NCBI GenBank assembly: GCA_030278955.1
Contig: JAOANR010000013.1
Coordinates: 42,196,191 to 42,260,190 of the forward strand
Direction: 5' to 3'
Length of the DNA stretch: 64,000 bases
DNA from: Hygrophila difformis
Taxonomy: Eukaryota > Streptophyta > Magnoliopsida > Lamiales > Acanthaceae
Part shown: one piece after another, positions 11,937 to 23,796 of the stretch
Position numbering within the stretch: position 1 is the first letter of the stretch
Layout of the letters: every line of letters begins with the position of its first letter
Position numbers and translations under genes: made by a program
Notes under the pieces: generated by a model
What the model saw: only the letters and a program-made list of their open reading frames with translations
Databases searched by the model: none
Told to the model about the DNA's origin: nothing

Positions 11937-12610
11937 TAGGGTGTAAATGAGACTGATAGGCTCGTAAAATATTCGGACTCGACTCGACCAAAGCTCGACT
12001 CGAAAAGGCTCGGCTCGAATATTAATGAGCTCAAGCCGAGCTAACTAATATTCGGCTCGAAAGCTCGATAATAGGCTCGAATATATTATACATATATATA
12101 TATATATATATTATTTCTTTCTTAAAAATATAGTGTATTTTCTTTCTTAACAAATGTGAGGAAGATGAAGTGCAACAGTAAATTCACTCCTTTTATTTAA
12201 TAATATAGTACATTATATTTTATTATGGTTAACACTAAATGAAAAAAACTTAAATCCCAATCTCCTTCCAAATTGAGACTATTACAAAGAATTATGAATA
12301 GTTTAATATATTTCTACAGAACTCCGTCTTTCAAGTTTTTAAGCTCATTATTGAATAATTTAAAATTTTTTAGTCTTGAGTCCAATGTGGTCTATACCCA
12401 TTTTTTTTAAAAAAAAAACTGAAATTTATGTCGAACTTTTTTGGCCATTCGAGCCGAGCTCGAGCTTCAATATATTGGGTCGAGCTCGAGCCGAGCTCAA
12501 TTTTTAAAGCTCGTCGAGCTTCGAGCTCGAGCCGAGCCGAACTTATACATAACCGAGCCGAGCTCGAGCCTGGTGTGGCTCGAGCTCGGCTCGGCTCGTT
12601 TACACCCCTA
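11937..12610. mobile_element. hAT-like non-autonomous element with GGCTCGAG-type subterminal arrays
   Basis: The 8-bp target duplication GTGATGAG is seen at 11929-11936 and 12611-12618. The ends are TAGGGTGTAAATGAG and the reverse complement of CTCGTTTACACCCCTA. Both flanks carry arrays of GAGCTCGAGCCGAGC-like words and the centre is AT-rich with a short (TA)n run. No transposase is present. It sits within the urease codons for GDE, and copy 1 of the duplication lacks it, which gives a clean empty site for comparison. Confidence 0.85.
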
Positions 12611-13318
12611 GTGATGAGTGCATTTTTTGTAGAGGAAAAACTGTGAGAGATGGAATGGGACAGGCTAGTGGATATCCATCAAGTGATTGTTTGGACACCG
12701 TAATAACAAATGCTGTGATCATTGACTATACACGGATATTTAAAGCTGATATAGGAATCAAAGATGGTTATATTATTGCTCCTGGTAAAGCAGGCAACCC
12801 AGATGTAATGGCTGGAGTCTCAAAGGACATGATTGTTACTTTTGGTGCGAGCCAAGTTCTATTTTTTGGTGCGAGCCAATAAGGTTAATTTGGATTCTAT
12901 TTTGGGTAGTGTATATATGCAATTTTTACTTTTTTTCTTTTCCTTTTTTCAGTGAGGGTGCAGGAGGTGGCCATGCCCCAGATATTATTATTAAAGTGTG
13001 TGGCGTAAAACATGTTCTCCCATCGTCAACTAATCCAACGCGGCCTTACACCTTCAATACCGTGGACGAGCACCTTGATATGCTTGTCAGAAACCATTCT
13101 CATTGGTAATAATGTTTTTATGGAGTATTATTTTGTAATACTTGCACAATTGGAATTTTAATTGCTCAATATGGTTAATTACATGCTGCAGATGGTCTGC
13201 CATCACCTTGACACGAATATTCCAGTGGATGTTGCATTTGCTGAGTCACGAATTCGTGAGGGAACCATATCTTCCGATTCACAGGATATGGGTCGCATTG
13301 GAGAGTGTATATTAATTC

Positions 13319-13765
13319 AAATTTTCTCCTCCACCCGCTGTCATTTATCGCTAGATGTCTTCAACTTAGGTCGTTCTATTGATCTATCTTCTTACATATG
13401 ATTTGGTAATGGCAATCACACTACGTTCAACAATAGCAAATGCTATTCATGCTCTTACATTTTAGTACTTTGGTGTTTGTCAAATAATTTCTATAATTTT
13501 TACGTTTCCACCATATGTCCATATTACTATTCAACTGTGTACGATAAACTTAAGGTGTTCTACATTTCTGTTGGTAATATTTCAAGATTTACAAGCCACA
13601 GGTAAATAGTGTGCATTACAAAGTGTTTGTACTTGTGAAGTGGCCCTGCATTGAATCAAAAAGATCATTTTCTTTTAACTCAAACGCCTTGTGCACAATA
13701 GTGTTGGTACTAGAATTGGCCAGATGGCATTGCTTCATAGTACTATTGCCTGTAAAATATGCTTT

Positions 13766-13827
<62 letters not shown>

Positions 13828-14771
13828 TGTGACCTCGCTATTGCTTGCTTTGCAAATTGCAAGCAATTTTCGCACCATAGTAGCATTGCTCGACTTTCGT
13901 GAGGTATTTTAATTATTGCGATTTCTTCAATATTTTGTTGTTTATTATTCCGGCATCATCTTTTATGTAGAAAATCTCCTACCAAAACATAATAAATAAT
14001 ACTCAACAATTTTGTACATATTCTTTTAAATTTCGCCTTCTCCATTGGAAGCCTGAAGCATACGTGTATAGATCTTAGGATTTATTCAATATAAGTACAA
14101 TTTTTGTTTTTGCTTTGTTTGGCATTTTTCAATTTGTTGTGTTTTATCCCTACTTGCATGTGACAGTTGGTCTTTCATTTCCAAAAACAAAAAGTATAAA
14201 TAATTAAATTGTAAAATGAAACCGTCGTAAACATTTTAAGGGCTTTAATATGAAATGATCTTTAAGTTTGCAAATTGAATCAGTTGTCATGTTATTCATC
14301 AAAAAGGTTTAATGTAAAGAGCTTTACGACAAGATATATATGTTCAAGCATTAACAGAAGAAACGTGCTAAAAATACTTTATATCACAACAGTGGGTGGG
14401 CAGTGGCATGTGCAGCATACAGATTACTAGATTAGATTATTGACAATGTGTATTGCCCCTCATCATGTACCAAATTGTGAGATCACTTAATTACAGGAAT
14501 ATGACAGGCATCGGTATTATACATAATAAACTAAAATGTTCACTGTACCTAGAAATTACATCAAAATTCTCTATTATACAGTACATAATAAACTTTTTTG
14601 CATCGAGTGTGTGCATTGGTGTGGTGTTAATAACTAAGTTAATTGTGGTTCCATAGATTGAATAGGAAGATACAGGAATATGACAGGTATCGATACAAGT
14701 AAATACTATGGCAAAGAACAACAATGCGGACCTTGGAGAGGACGGTTACCATTCCGGCTGGTTTTTTCAAT
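13319..14771. other. Spacer between urease relic and RecQ gene
   Basis: AT-rich with no supported gene. It includes the (AAT)n microsatellite at 13768-13827. Part of the right side is likely the 3' UTR and downstream flank of the minus-strand RecQ gene. Confidence 0.5.
13768..13827. repeat. (AAT)20 microsatellite
   Basis: An uninterrupted run of AAT repeats of about 60 bp. It is translated as poly-Ile in a chance ORF, which is not a gene. Confidence 0.95.
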
Positions 14772-17700
14772 TCACATATCCTTCTTGAGAGAATCTATGA
14801 GCTCAGTTTTTGCTGCCTCCATTAATGCTTTGAAATCCATTTGAGCATATCTCCCCCTGAAAAATTCAATCAGTTCCGGCAATTCAGTCTTTTGGTTACC
14901 TAGAGAAGACTCGAACTCTGACACTAAGGGGAAATTTGATCAACTTGTAATACAACAAAAAAGTTGCACGCCAACAACGGAATGGGGTAAAAGGAGATAA
15001 AAAAAGTCTCAACTCTAATCTGTCGGCTATGATGCAAGAAACCAAGAATTTATAGACAAAAGAGCATTAGGAGATTGTAGAGTTGTAAATGAGCTGAATC
15101 AAGTACACTTTTTAATGAGTGAGGTCAGCTGTTTGCTAAGCAAACTAAGCCGAGTAGAGCTTGTTAATTGAATGATTTAAAAGGTTTCTCTGAGCTTGAG
15201 CACAAAAAATAAATAAATAAATAATGAAAATATAAATAAAAGTACAAAACGTAATATTGTAACCTAGTTGACACTTTAGATCCTAGGGGATATTCACTTT
15301 TGAGTGATGGATTGGTTAATTCCATCCCACCATCATAATTACACGGATTAAGATCAATAATGGGATTAGGTTCTCCAAAGTGAACACCACCTTAGTGAAT
15401 AAAGTTTTTTTGGCTAAGCTCAGCTCATTTAACTCCTCAAATAAGTTTATTTTCAAGCTTGGAGAAGCAGCTTAGCTTCTTATATAGGCTCTCTATGAAA
15501 TCCCAAAAGTAGGTGCTCAATTATGTATATAATTGGATTATTTTCATTTTCTTTTTTCAATACCAGAAATGAGTTTTTGACCAAATAGCAGCAGGGAAGG
15601 CCGGACTGGCAAGACCATGAAGTATCCTTGCAACCGCCCTGGGAGTAAATTTTGCCTGAGAGTTCGTTTGGAGAAAGACCTGGTGCATCAACACACGGTC
15701 AAAAAGTTAAAACACATGTCAACTGGAGTTCCCATTTGAAAAAAGGGATGCAAGCATAAGAACTTTACCTTTATGTCAGCGCGCAAAAATGGGCTGCAAA
15801 ACACAAACATGTACACTTCAGTTAATAACAGCCACTAAACCACAAATGAATTTGGCAGTAAATTGCTAAATGCGACTCTGTAAAACACATGAACTTATGA
15901 CATGTAATATTATGATGAGAATGAAGAGATGCCTCGTATAAGATCCACTGTCACTTATTTGCATATACAGCGCAAACATTGATAAAATAATGATTGAAAA
16001 GAGGGACTAGTGCACGTGAACGGTGAACATGTGTAAATATGCTGAACTCGAAACCTTATTCCCAACCTATTTTGATCAGATTTGATTGGCACTTGAGTAC
16101 CAGCATCAGTATCAGCATCGCGATTGAAATACTCCTGGATCTTCCTTTCCAAACAAGTTGTTTGTTGATCCTTGAGAGAGCCATGAGCACTGCCACACCC
16201 TTTTGCAGCAAAAGCTGCAGCATTGTACATAGCATCTATTTTCTGCACCTACATCAAGGCAATTATGACTCATTATAGGTTGCAACATGGGAAATTTCTG
16301 TAAATAGAATATGGCAGGCAATATCTATCTAGCATCTACAAAGAGAGGTTGACGGACTATCTCAACTGAAGCTCAAGTTGATAAAGGTGAAATGAAATTT
16401 GCACTATGTGACACATGAGTGTCATCAATAACCTTGTATTTCACACATGCATTATTCTCAGAAGCAATCTGGTAACTATATATATACTACAAGGAACATG
16501 ACCATGAATATGTTCGTTCTCTTATCTGCTAAATTTCCTAATTAAGGCAAGCAGCAACAAAGGAAAAAAAAAAGAAAGAACATAAACAAATCGAACTCTT
16601 TGCATGAAAAGAGCAATGTACCTTACAAGTTTCAACCTCCCCCAGCCACTTTGTCAGCGCTGCTGCCAAAGAACAAATATCCTTTGGGACCTCCACAATT
16701 CTATAACAAAAGGCTTGATCCTTAAGCTCATAAGTAATTTCATCTTTCAACTGACCAAAGAAGAGGATAGTTTTAATGATGGGTCCAAAACTAGAAAGCT
16801 TGTTATGGTAAAAATGTGAAACAAAATGGAAGCTACATAAATCGTACAAACCTTTAGATTCATCAAGTGACTTGAAAGGTCAGTAGCTTCCATACTAAGG
16901 GCATTTGCTACAGAAGGGATGTGAAATACATACTGTCCGGCTTTCATCTCAGACCTGTTTTATACGATGCATTTGAGTAAAATGACCTTTAACTATGGAA
17001 TTGTTCAAGTGACAGTATGAGCCAAGTAAGGGTTCTCACTTCTTTAAGATTGCTTCAACCACAATATCTTTGGCTGCAAGTATTGATGGTGAGGTCTGGA
17101 AGATTCATTTAGTTTCCGGAGGTAGAAATGAAAGCATTTGTATCAATTCAATCAACAGAAAACATAGCAGGATTATATATTTGGAAAATTAACTGGGAAA
17201 CACAACTGACCTACAAAAGGAGATATGAAAGGTATGAAATCATAATCTACCTACCTTGTGGAAATTTATGGTGCAAGTTACATTCATCTGTGGAAGCAAA
17301 GAAACATATTGCTCTTCACCCAACTCTAACTGTGTCAAAATCGTTAGAATTACCTACGAACCCAGAAGCAAGTGATTAATCATCATGAAATTATACTGGA
17401 ATGAGATCAAATCATGTATCTAACATATTGGCAACTTCCCCGATAAGCATTTCCACAGTTTATCAGTGAAAATCAGTTCATTAGCAAAATAAACTGTACT
17501 ATTTACTGTCTGGGACAAGTGGAATCAACTCAATCAAGCTCTGTATTCAAACAACTTGACCGCACACTTTCAATAAAATTGTGTACAAGCAAGCAGCAGG
17601 CAAAAGGTTTGAGTAAAAGAAGCATCATGACAGACCTCTTCTTTCATGTCAAATTTACGAGATGCTGATTCCTTTACCATTGAACAAATATCTTCACTAG

Positions 17701-20700
17701 AAAGCCCTTCGTCCATAAATACTTGACAGAGCAATTTGTTGACAGTGTATTCATCAACACCATCACTGATCACAAAGTTATTGGCAATAATCAAGATATT
17801 AAGCTACAGAATGTGGAAGAATTGATCTAAAATTGGCCCATCCAGTTACCTGTACATCAAACTTCGAAGCTTGAAATATGTGGCATCATCAAAAAAAAGA
17901 TGACAATAAGACACTCTACCATCACGCCCAGCACGACCGATTTCCTAAATTAGAGAGACTTGTACTTTCAACATCTGAACAGAATATTCATATTTTTTTG
18001 CTGGGCTAAATAGAAGCAATTAAGGGTGAACACAATTTAAAAATTTTCCGATGTTTCTGAATCAATGAATTTTGGAAATTCAAACCCCATATGATTTTTT
18101 TTGGTTATTGAAATAGGATTTATAACTTTAAGTTAAACGCACTATGTGATGTTTCTGATATTTTTACATTCAAAGTTCCAAAATTTGACTTTGATTTTTT
18201 GGACTAGAGAGAGTGGCATGAAATGTGAGTTTTTCACCTGAACATACTCTTCCAAACTTTCTGGTAAGCTGTAATGAATAACCTGAGACAAGCAAGCATT
18301 AGGAGAATGTAGTGCAAGTCAACAAAAATGAAGGAAAAAACTAGATTTATCATTCCTTTCTGCATATTATCTAAGCAAAGCAGGATAAATTTACAGATAA
18401 AACCCTTCCCCCAACACAAAACATGAAATCTATTAACTAGTAATCATTTCGATAGCCCAAAAAATTCAAGAAAATGGTTCAACTATTTTACAACTTGTTT
18501 GTCCTATGATGACAAAGTGAGGGCACAGATTTATTTAAATTGGGAACCTGATGTAAACAATGCAACATTAAAAACATATGTTGTCATGAAATTTTCCATC
18601 AATTGTAATTGTAAACAACATAATTTACAATCCACATACAAAAAAGAAGAGTGGAGTCTCTTACAGCCCCAACATCACTTTTATCAAGTCCCATGCCAAA
18701 TGCCACAGTTGCAACAACCTTCCACAAACATAAATTGCAAGTCAAGGCACTAATGAATTTGAAATAAACAAAAGCCTACGAACAAAATGAAATAATGAGA
18801 CAAAAAAGTATACCACTTTAATCCTGTTTGAACAAAACATATCCTGTATACGACTTCTATCTTTTGATGGAATACCACTGTGATAACTCTGTAAAAAGGA
18901 ATAATGCTCACTTGATAGGAACATGCACAAATGTACTTATCTTAAGATGAAAGCAGCCTGATAATCTGACTCAATGAAGCTTCTTTATACTAATGAAACT
19001 AACCTTTGCAGAGATGTTGTTATCACACAGATGTTTGCTTATCATGTCAGTCTCAGACTACAAACCAGAATGATGAAGGAAATAAACAATAGTTAATAGT
19101 CATAATAGCTAGAAAACTAGACCCAAGTGAACCAAGTCAATGTTTAAGAAAGGAAACTGGAACTATTAATACAGGACATTTAACCACCTGGAATTTACAG
19201 TACACAATTATGCTTTTGACATCTGAAAACGGGGGTGTTTTAAGCAGCACCATCAAATCTTTGATTCTGCAAAGATGTTGGAGTTTGGAAATATTGAATT
19301 CAATTTAGAGAGAGAGAGAGGGGAAAAAAAAAAAAAAAAGCAAGAAGGGGGATTTGGGGTACTCTTAACCTAACTAAACACAATATATCTTAAAATGATA
19401 AAATATAATATTCCTTTGGGTATCATATCCAACAATTTTATATTGTTGGGAATGATATTCACATGGAAAAGACAATATCACCCGAGCCAAAGGCCCCTAA
19501 AGGTTAATAAATTAGATACGTAATCATATTATTGTATCAAAAACATACCTGTTCCGACTTATAGAAACTGACAGATTCAGGTTATCCCTTAATTTAGCTG
19601 ACTTGATAAGACTCGTGGGAGGAATTTCCAAAGCATGCATAACATCCCACAATGTTCTCTTAGTTGCAGTTGCAGTCATGGCAAGAATACATCCTGCATT
19701 AAGCCTACCCTGGAGTAAGGAAGCCCTAAGCCTCATGTATGAAGGTCGGAAATTGTGTGACCTGCCATATTTTCCGCATAAATGTCTGTTATATAAATGA
19801 AATTTGCAAAAACAAGATTAATCACAATATAATAAAAAATAAATAGTACATATACAATGGGTGTATGTGTATACTATTGAACCGATAATATGGGCTTCAA
19901 CAAGCATGGATTAAGAAACAAAGAATAAAGTGCATCAGCAAGCACTCACCACTGTGAAACACAATGGGCTTCATCAACAACCACAAGGGATAATATGGAA
20001 GGACCAGAAAAGAAGGCAACAAATTCTGTATTCAGAAACCTTTCAGGTGAGACAAAAAGCACCTGCAACATGGATTGAGAAAGCCACGTATGTTGTTTCA
20101 AAAATAGATCTTAAGACTTTTTGAAAAGTATTATTGAATTGCAACAACAGATAAAAAGCTAGAATTTCAGTTGCAAGCAGTGTAGTAACACTTCTTGACT
20201 CAAAAATCAGTTGACCAATTATGATTGATGTTGTAGTTGCTATAACATATTATATAGGTGAGGGAAATTCCGGCACACTTTAAAAGGGATTAAAGAACCT
20301 TTAAAGCTCCTTCTTGCAGCAACTGGAGAGTTTCTGAAGCCTCTTCTGATGTCTACAGAGCAACCAATATAAAGAGTTACTCATTTTTAAATTTAAAAAG
20401 AAACAACAGGGTTTTGAGAAGCTTTTTGCACAAATACACCTAAAATACCCACACATAAACCTACCTGACTGCTGGACAAAAGACCTCCTGGAATTGCAGG
20501 AGGCAGTTGCTTCAGCTGATCGATCATCAAGGCTATTAAAGGACTGACCACTAATGTAACTCCCGGCAATACTAATGCAGGTAACTGATAGCACAAGGAC
20601 TTGCCAGCACCTGTTGGCAAGACCAGCATTGTGGATTTGCCAGAGAGCACCATCTTGATAGCCTCCAACTGATCATCCCGAAATGAATCAAAACCATGCG

Positions 20701-21601
20701 TCAACTTCAATAACTTCAACAAATTCTCATTGGACGCCTCATTCCTCACCATCATTACAGCCTCCTGAATCAACTCAGAATCAAAATTGGACTCTCCCTG
20801 TCCTTTCCCAATATCCACAACCAATCCTTCTTCATCCAACGCACAACTTTCTCCCCCTCCCTCTCCTGCACTTCTCTTGCGATTCCTGAAATTGTTCCTG
20901 AAATATTTGCGACTCTTGTATTTAGAACTAACACCAGTTCTTTTGTTCATATATGTGAACTTTTTTCTCCCATAGCCATTGATATTAAGCCTCACAAAAT
21001 TTCCCTCGCCAGCGTTTTTAGGCCTTTTAACAGTCGGAGCATCAGAACATTTACTTCCAATTAATTCAACGGTTTTGCGCAGCTTCTTTGCGGCAAAAAC
21101 CGTACCAATAGCTCCACCTCTGACTGCGTCTCCCGTACCTTCACTCGCTACAGAACCCTCGGTTTTCATCTCGACTTGCTCATCGGGTTCATAATTCAGC
21201 TTTTTATCCCGAGCTTTCAAAAACGATGCAAACTTCGATGTGCAGTGTCCTCCGTGAAGGAGTCCATCAGCGTAATCCTTACCATTTTGCAGATTGGTCG
21301 ATTTCTTTATTTGAAACGGCAAATTGGAGATGACGGGGGAGACATTGGCCGGCTTGGACGGGATTGGCTCCGGATGAGGTTGGGGAGCCGGATTTGGACG
21401 TTTCCTAGGGATTTTAGGTTGTAAAATAGCTCTGGAAGTAGTTGACGTCGAGACCGAGGGTTTATTTCTCGACTTGACAGCCGACAGAAGGATTTGACAT
21501 CGCGGAGGCGGAGGAGGAGGCGGATGGGCGACGGCGTGTGGTGGCGATGAAGGAGGAGTGGCGGAGATGTGAGAGCCGTCGGAGTCTGAATCGGAGTCCA
21601 T
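14772..21601 (-). CDS. RECQL5: RecQ-family ATP-dependent DNA helicase, plant RECQL5 type (19 exons)
   Basis: Exons in transcript order: 21601-20465, 20352-20299, 20062-19950, 19761-19549, 19266-19188, 19057-19004, 18888-18814, 18718-18665, 18282-18238, 17944-17850, 17765-17636, 17353-17255, 17095-17040, 16954-16852, 16750-16622, 16248-16067, 15793-15769, 15679-15564, 14856-14772. The sum is 2844 nt (947 residues) with no frame break. The first 300 residues are basic and low-complexity. Helicase motifs: I PTGAGKSLCYQLP (about residue 330), II VVVDEAHCVSQW, III AMTATATKR, V VVATVAFGMGLDKSDVG, VI QEIGRAGRDGR. These are the RecQ set for 3'-5' unwinding in recombination and repair. The start MDSDSDSDGSHISATPP resembles the Arabidopsis RECQL5 N-terminus (recalled); an in-frame upstream ATG at 21703 would add 34 residues. 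A divergent C-terminal half follows. Confidence 0.9.
15078..15439. mobile_element. Worn hAT-like copy in RECQL5 intron 18, with a possible nested MITE
   Basis: The left edge TAGAGTTGTAAATGAGCTGA and right edge AGCTCAGCTCATTTAACTCC are diverged versions of the TAGGGGTGTAAACGAGC termini of the element at 11937-12610. The inside carries worn AGCTTGAGC words. About 15283-15395 has its own inverted ends (CTAGGGGATATTCACTT and AAAGTGAACACCACCTTAG), suggesting a small nested MITE. No target duplication survives. Confidence 0.4.
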
Positions 21602-22178
21602 CGATATGGAAAACCCGCCTCTTCTGAAATCTTTGCGCATATATACCATGTGTATAGTTTTCCCGCCCATTCTCCTGGCGACTATTTCTTTCAACAGGCT
21701 CAAGGGTTGACTGCTGACATGGCTCGTTCTATTATGATTTTAAATACTTTTAGTCATAAAGTAGGAATGACAATGGACCGATTTTGGGACGGAGTAGCAT
21801 CCCCATTCCCAAAACCGTTAGCATTTTTAGTCCCCAAAACTGGCTCGTTCCCCGCCGTGGATCTTATCGGGATCCCCATCGGGTATAATAATTTTCCCGA
21901 TCCCCATCGGGATCTTATCGAGATTTACTTACAAGCCAATTTTCAATTTTTTCGGTAATCGGGATGACCAAATCCATATTATTCAAGCCAATTTTCAACT
22001 TCATAGATTATAATATTAAAACACGCAATTGTATTGTTCAACAATAAACCATAATCCACATCAAAATTTTATATTTGTTTCTAATATATAATCAACCCAT
22101 TAAATAAATAAGTTTTAGTAATTATTTTTTATATTGCGAAGCCAAAAGGCTAAATAAATTAGTGGTGGGAGTCCATAC

Positions 22179-22679
22179 TAGGGGTGATAACGAGTCGAGT
22201 CGAGCTCGAGTAGTGGGGTACTCGAGCTTGACTTGATGGCATTTTTGAGCTACTCGAGCTCGAGCTCGAGCTCGAGTCGAGTAGTTGAGCTCAAGCTCGA
22301 GCTCGACTCGACTCGAGTTCGAGTTCGAGCTCGAGTAGTTCGATTATTTTTTTTTTAAATTTTTTTCCTTCTCGAGCTCGAGCTCGAGTCGAGTACTCAA
22401 GCTTATCGAGTATTTTTTTTAATTTATTTTATTTTTCTTTTAAAATTTACAAAAAAATTAAAAAAAAAAAAGAAAATGGGTCGAGTACTCGATACTCGAC
22501 TTGACTCGAGTACTCGACTCGAGTTCGAGTATCATATACACGAACTCGAGCTCGAGCTCGATACTCGAGTGCCCTACTCGACTACTCAACTCGACTCGAA
22601 TTTTTCGAGTACGAGTCGAGTTTTTTCCGAGTCGAGTCCCGAGTCGAGTTCGAGTAGCACTACTCGTTAATCACCCCTA
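22179..22679. mobile_element. hAT-like element with CTCGAG arrays, nested
   Basis: The target duplication GTCCATAC is perfect at 22171-22178 and 22680-22687. The ends are TAGGGGTGATAACGAGTCGA and its inverse TACTCGTTAATCACCCCTA. Nearly all of the G+C content is CTCGAG/GAGTCGAG/GAGTACTCGA words, which form long palindromic stretches. No ORF of interest. The sharp ends and target duplication suggest a fairly recent insertion. Confidence 0.85.
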
Positions 22680-22808
22680 GTCCATACTATACAAATTACA
22701 GATGATATATGTCAAGTTCTCATTCATTTTGTAATTATTTTAGATTGGCTGAGTAATGTTTATAAAATATAATGTATAAAATATTATGTATAATATATAA
22801 AACATATA

Positions 22809-23064
22809 CTCCCTCCGTTTTTTAATAACTTCTTTATTTCTGCACTACACGCAATCCAATGCACATTTTCAATCATCAATATCTCATATTATATATAAGT
22901 AAACATTATAAAAATTTGATATTCTAAAACTATGCGATTAGACGAATCCAACATCTCACTTCACTATGTTTTATCTTATATGACCATGATAAAAATATAA
23001 ATCAAAGTTACTTAATGAATTGTTTCTACTATTCAAAGGGAGAACATAAAAAAAACGGAGGGAG
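22809..23064. mobile_element. Stowaway-type MITE (256 bp)
   Basis: Starts CTCCCTCCGTTTTTTAATAA and ends CGGAGGGAG, flanked by TA on both sides (22807-22808 and 23065-23066). This is the classical Tc1/mariner-derived Stowaway layout. It is nested in the outer hAT-like element. Confidence 0.85.
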
Positions 23065-23336
23065 TAATAAATAATATATTAAATATTCGGGGATGGGCCG
23101 AGCAGGGACTATTTCCCCATCCCCATCCCCAAAAGAATCCCCAATCCCCGGCGTATCCCCGATAATCCTCCCCAAAACCGTATCGAAAATTCGGTTTACA
23201 CCATTGGGTATGGGCTTTTTTGTCATACCTATCATAAAGTGTGGATTTTTTTGGATTGTTTAGGTGGACAAAAAATCTCTGTAGGCGGGTATTCTTATTT
23301 TGGCACAAATATTAAGATCTCTATCCCTATTACTCT

Positions 23337-23780
23337 TGTTGGGAAGAACACGTATTAGCAGCGGAACTCTTTCCCAAGTGTGTGTGCAAGTGTTGGATAT
23401 CCTCACTATAATAGTGGCACTCTCTCTCAAGGATGATGAAAACTCTCAAAGATGAATATAGAACTTCAAAGGAAGAAAGAGCTTTTATTGATCACTCTTC
23501 AACACTTACAACTCTTACAACTCTTGGTGTTGTGGTTGTGATTGTGTGCTTGTGATTGTGTTGTGGTTGGTTGTGCAAATGACCACTATCCCTCTATTTA
23601 TACTAGCCTATGGAGTATTCTAGAACATTTCTATACAAATCTAGAATCCTATAGAATGTGGACTAGTGTAGAATAGTTTAGATATCTCTAGAACTCACTA
23701 GGATTGGAGAAGATCATGCTAGGTAGTTCGTGAATATTGTAGGCCATTCTAGAAGCTTCAAGTTAGGAGGGATCTCAACA
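23337..23780 (-). repeat. 3' LTR of the Copia element
   Basis: 444 bp, TGTTG...CAACA ends. It differs from the 5' LTR (27859-28302) at two positions by eye: GTGATTGTG/GTGGTTGTG and AGTTCGTG/AGTTCATG. The polypurine tract lies next to it at 23781-23794 (plus-strand ATCTCCCCCTTCCC). Confidence 0.95.
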
Positions 23781-23796
23781 ATCTCCCCCTTCCCGA

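Larger units (their letters stand above)
11056..12793 (+). repeat. Segmental duplication, copy 2
   Basis: Repeats 8890-10158: the same intron-like leader (ATGAAGGTATTTCTTTGATC), the same exon edge (CTGGGATGACTGCAAC), a shorter minisatellite and the same urease codons. It also contains the hAT-like element at 11937-12610. Copy 2 continues beyond copy 1 into further urease exons. Confidence 0.8.
11268..13318 (+). pseudogene. Urease pseudogene, copy 2, with extra exon pieces
   Basis: The order follows plant urease. RLGDDCN (about 11280) is followed by the minisatellite; [14 protein letters not shown] (11893-11936) by the hAT-like element; and [15 protein letters not shown] ... [20 protein letters not shown] ... 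KAGNPDV runs over 12636-12820. [20 protein letters not shown] ... PSSTNPTRP lies at 12953-13085 (one extra Ile), and [20 protein letters not shown] joined directly to [14 protein letters not shown] at 13193-13305. The segment between the DIG and SEGAGGG blocks, which holds the metal-binding HVH motif and the carbamylated lysine region, is missing. About 15 residues are also lost before ISSDSQ. This is a dead, deletion-worn gene copy. Confidence 0.85.
21762..23231. mobile_element. Outer hAT-like element carrying two nested insertions
   Basis: The 8-bp target duplication TCATAAAG is seen at 21754-21761 and 23232-23239. The ends are TAGGAATGACAATGG and the reverse complement of CCATTGGGTATGG...TGTCATACCTA. 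Flanking arrays are GGGATCCCCATCGGG on the left and CCCCATCCCCATCCCC/CCCCAATCCCCG on the right. With the nested elements at 22179-22679 and 22809-23064 and their target duplications removed, the core is about 700 bp and has no coding capacity. Confidence 0.8.

Noticed and set aside
13691..13912. ORF with a poly-Ile run
   Set aside because: Translation of the (AAT)n microsatellite.
20683..21424. Plus-strand ORFs opposite RECQL5 exon 1
   Set aside because: Shadows of the low-complexity coding exon on the other strand.
22476..22670. ORF rich in Ser/Leu/Glu
   Set aside because: Translation of the CTCGAG arrays of a non-autonomous hAT-like element.
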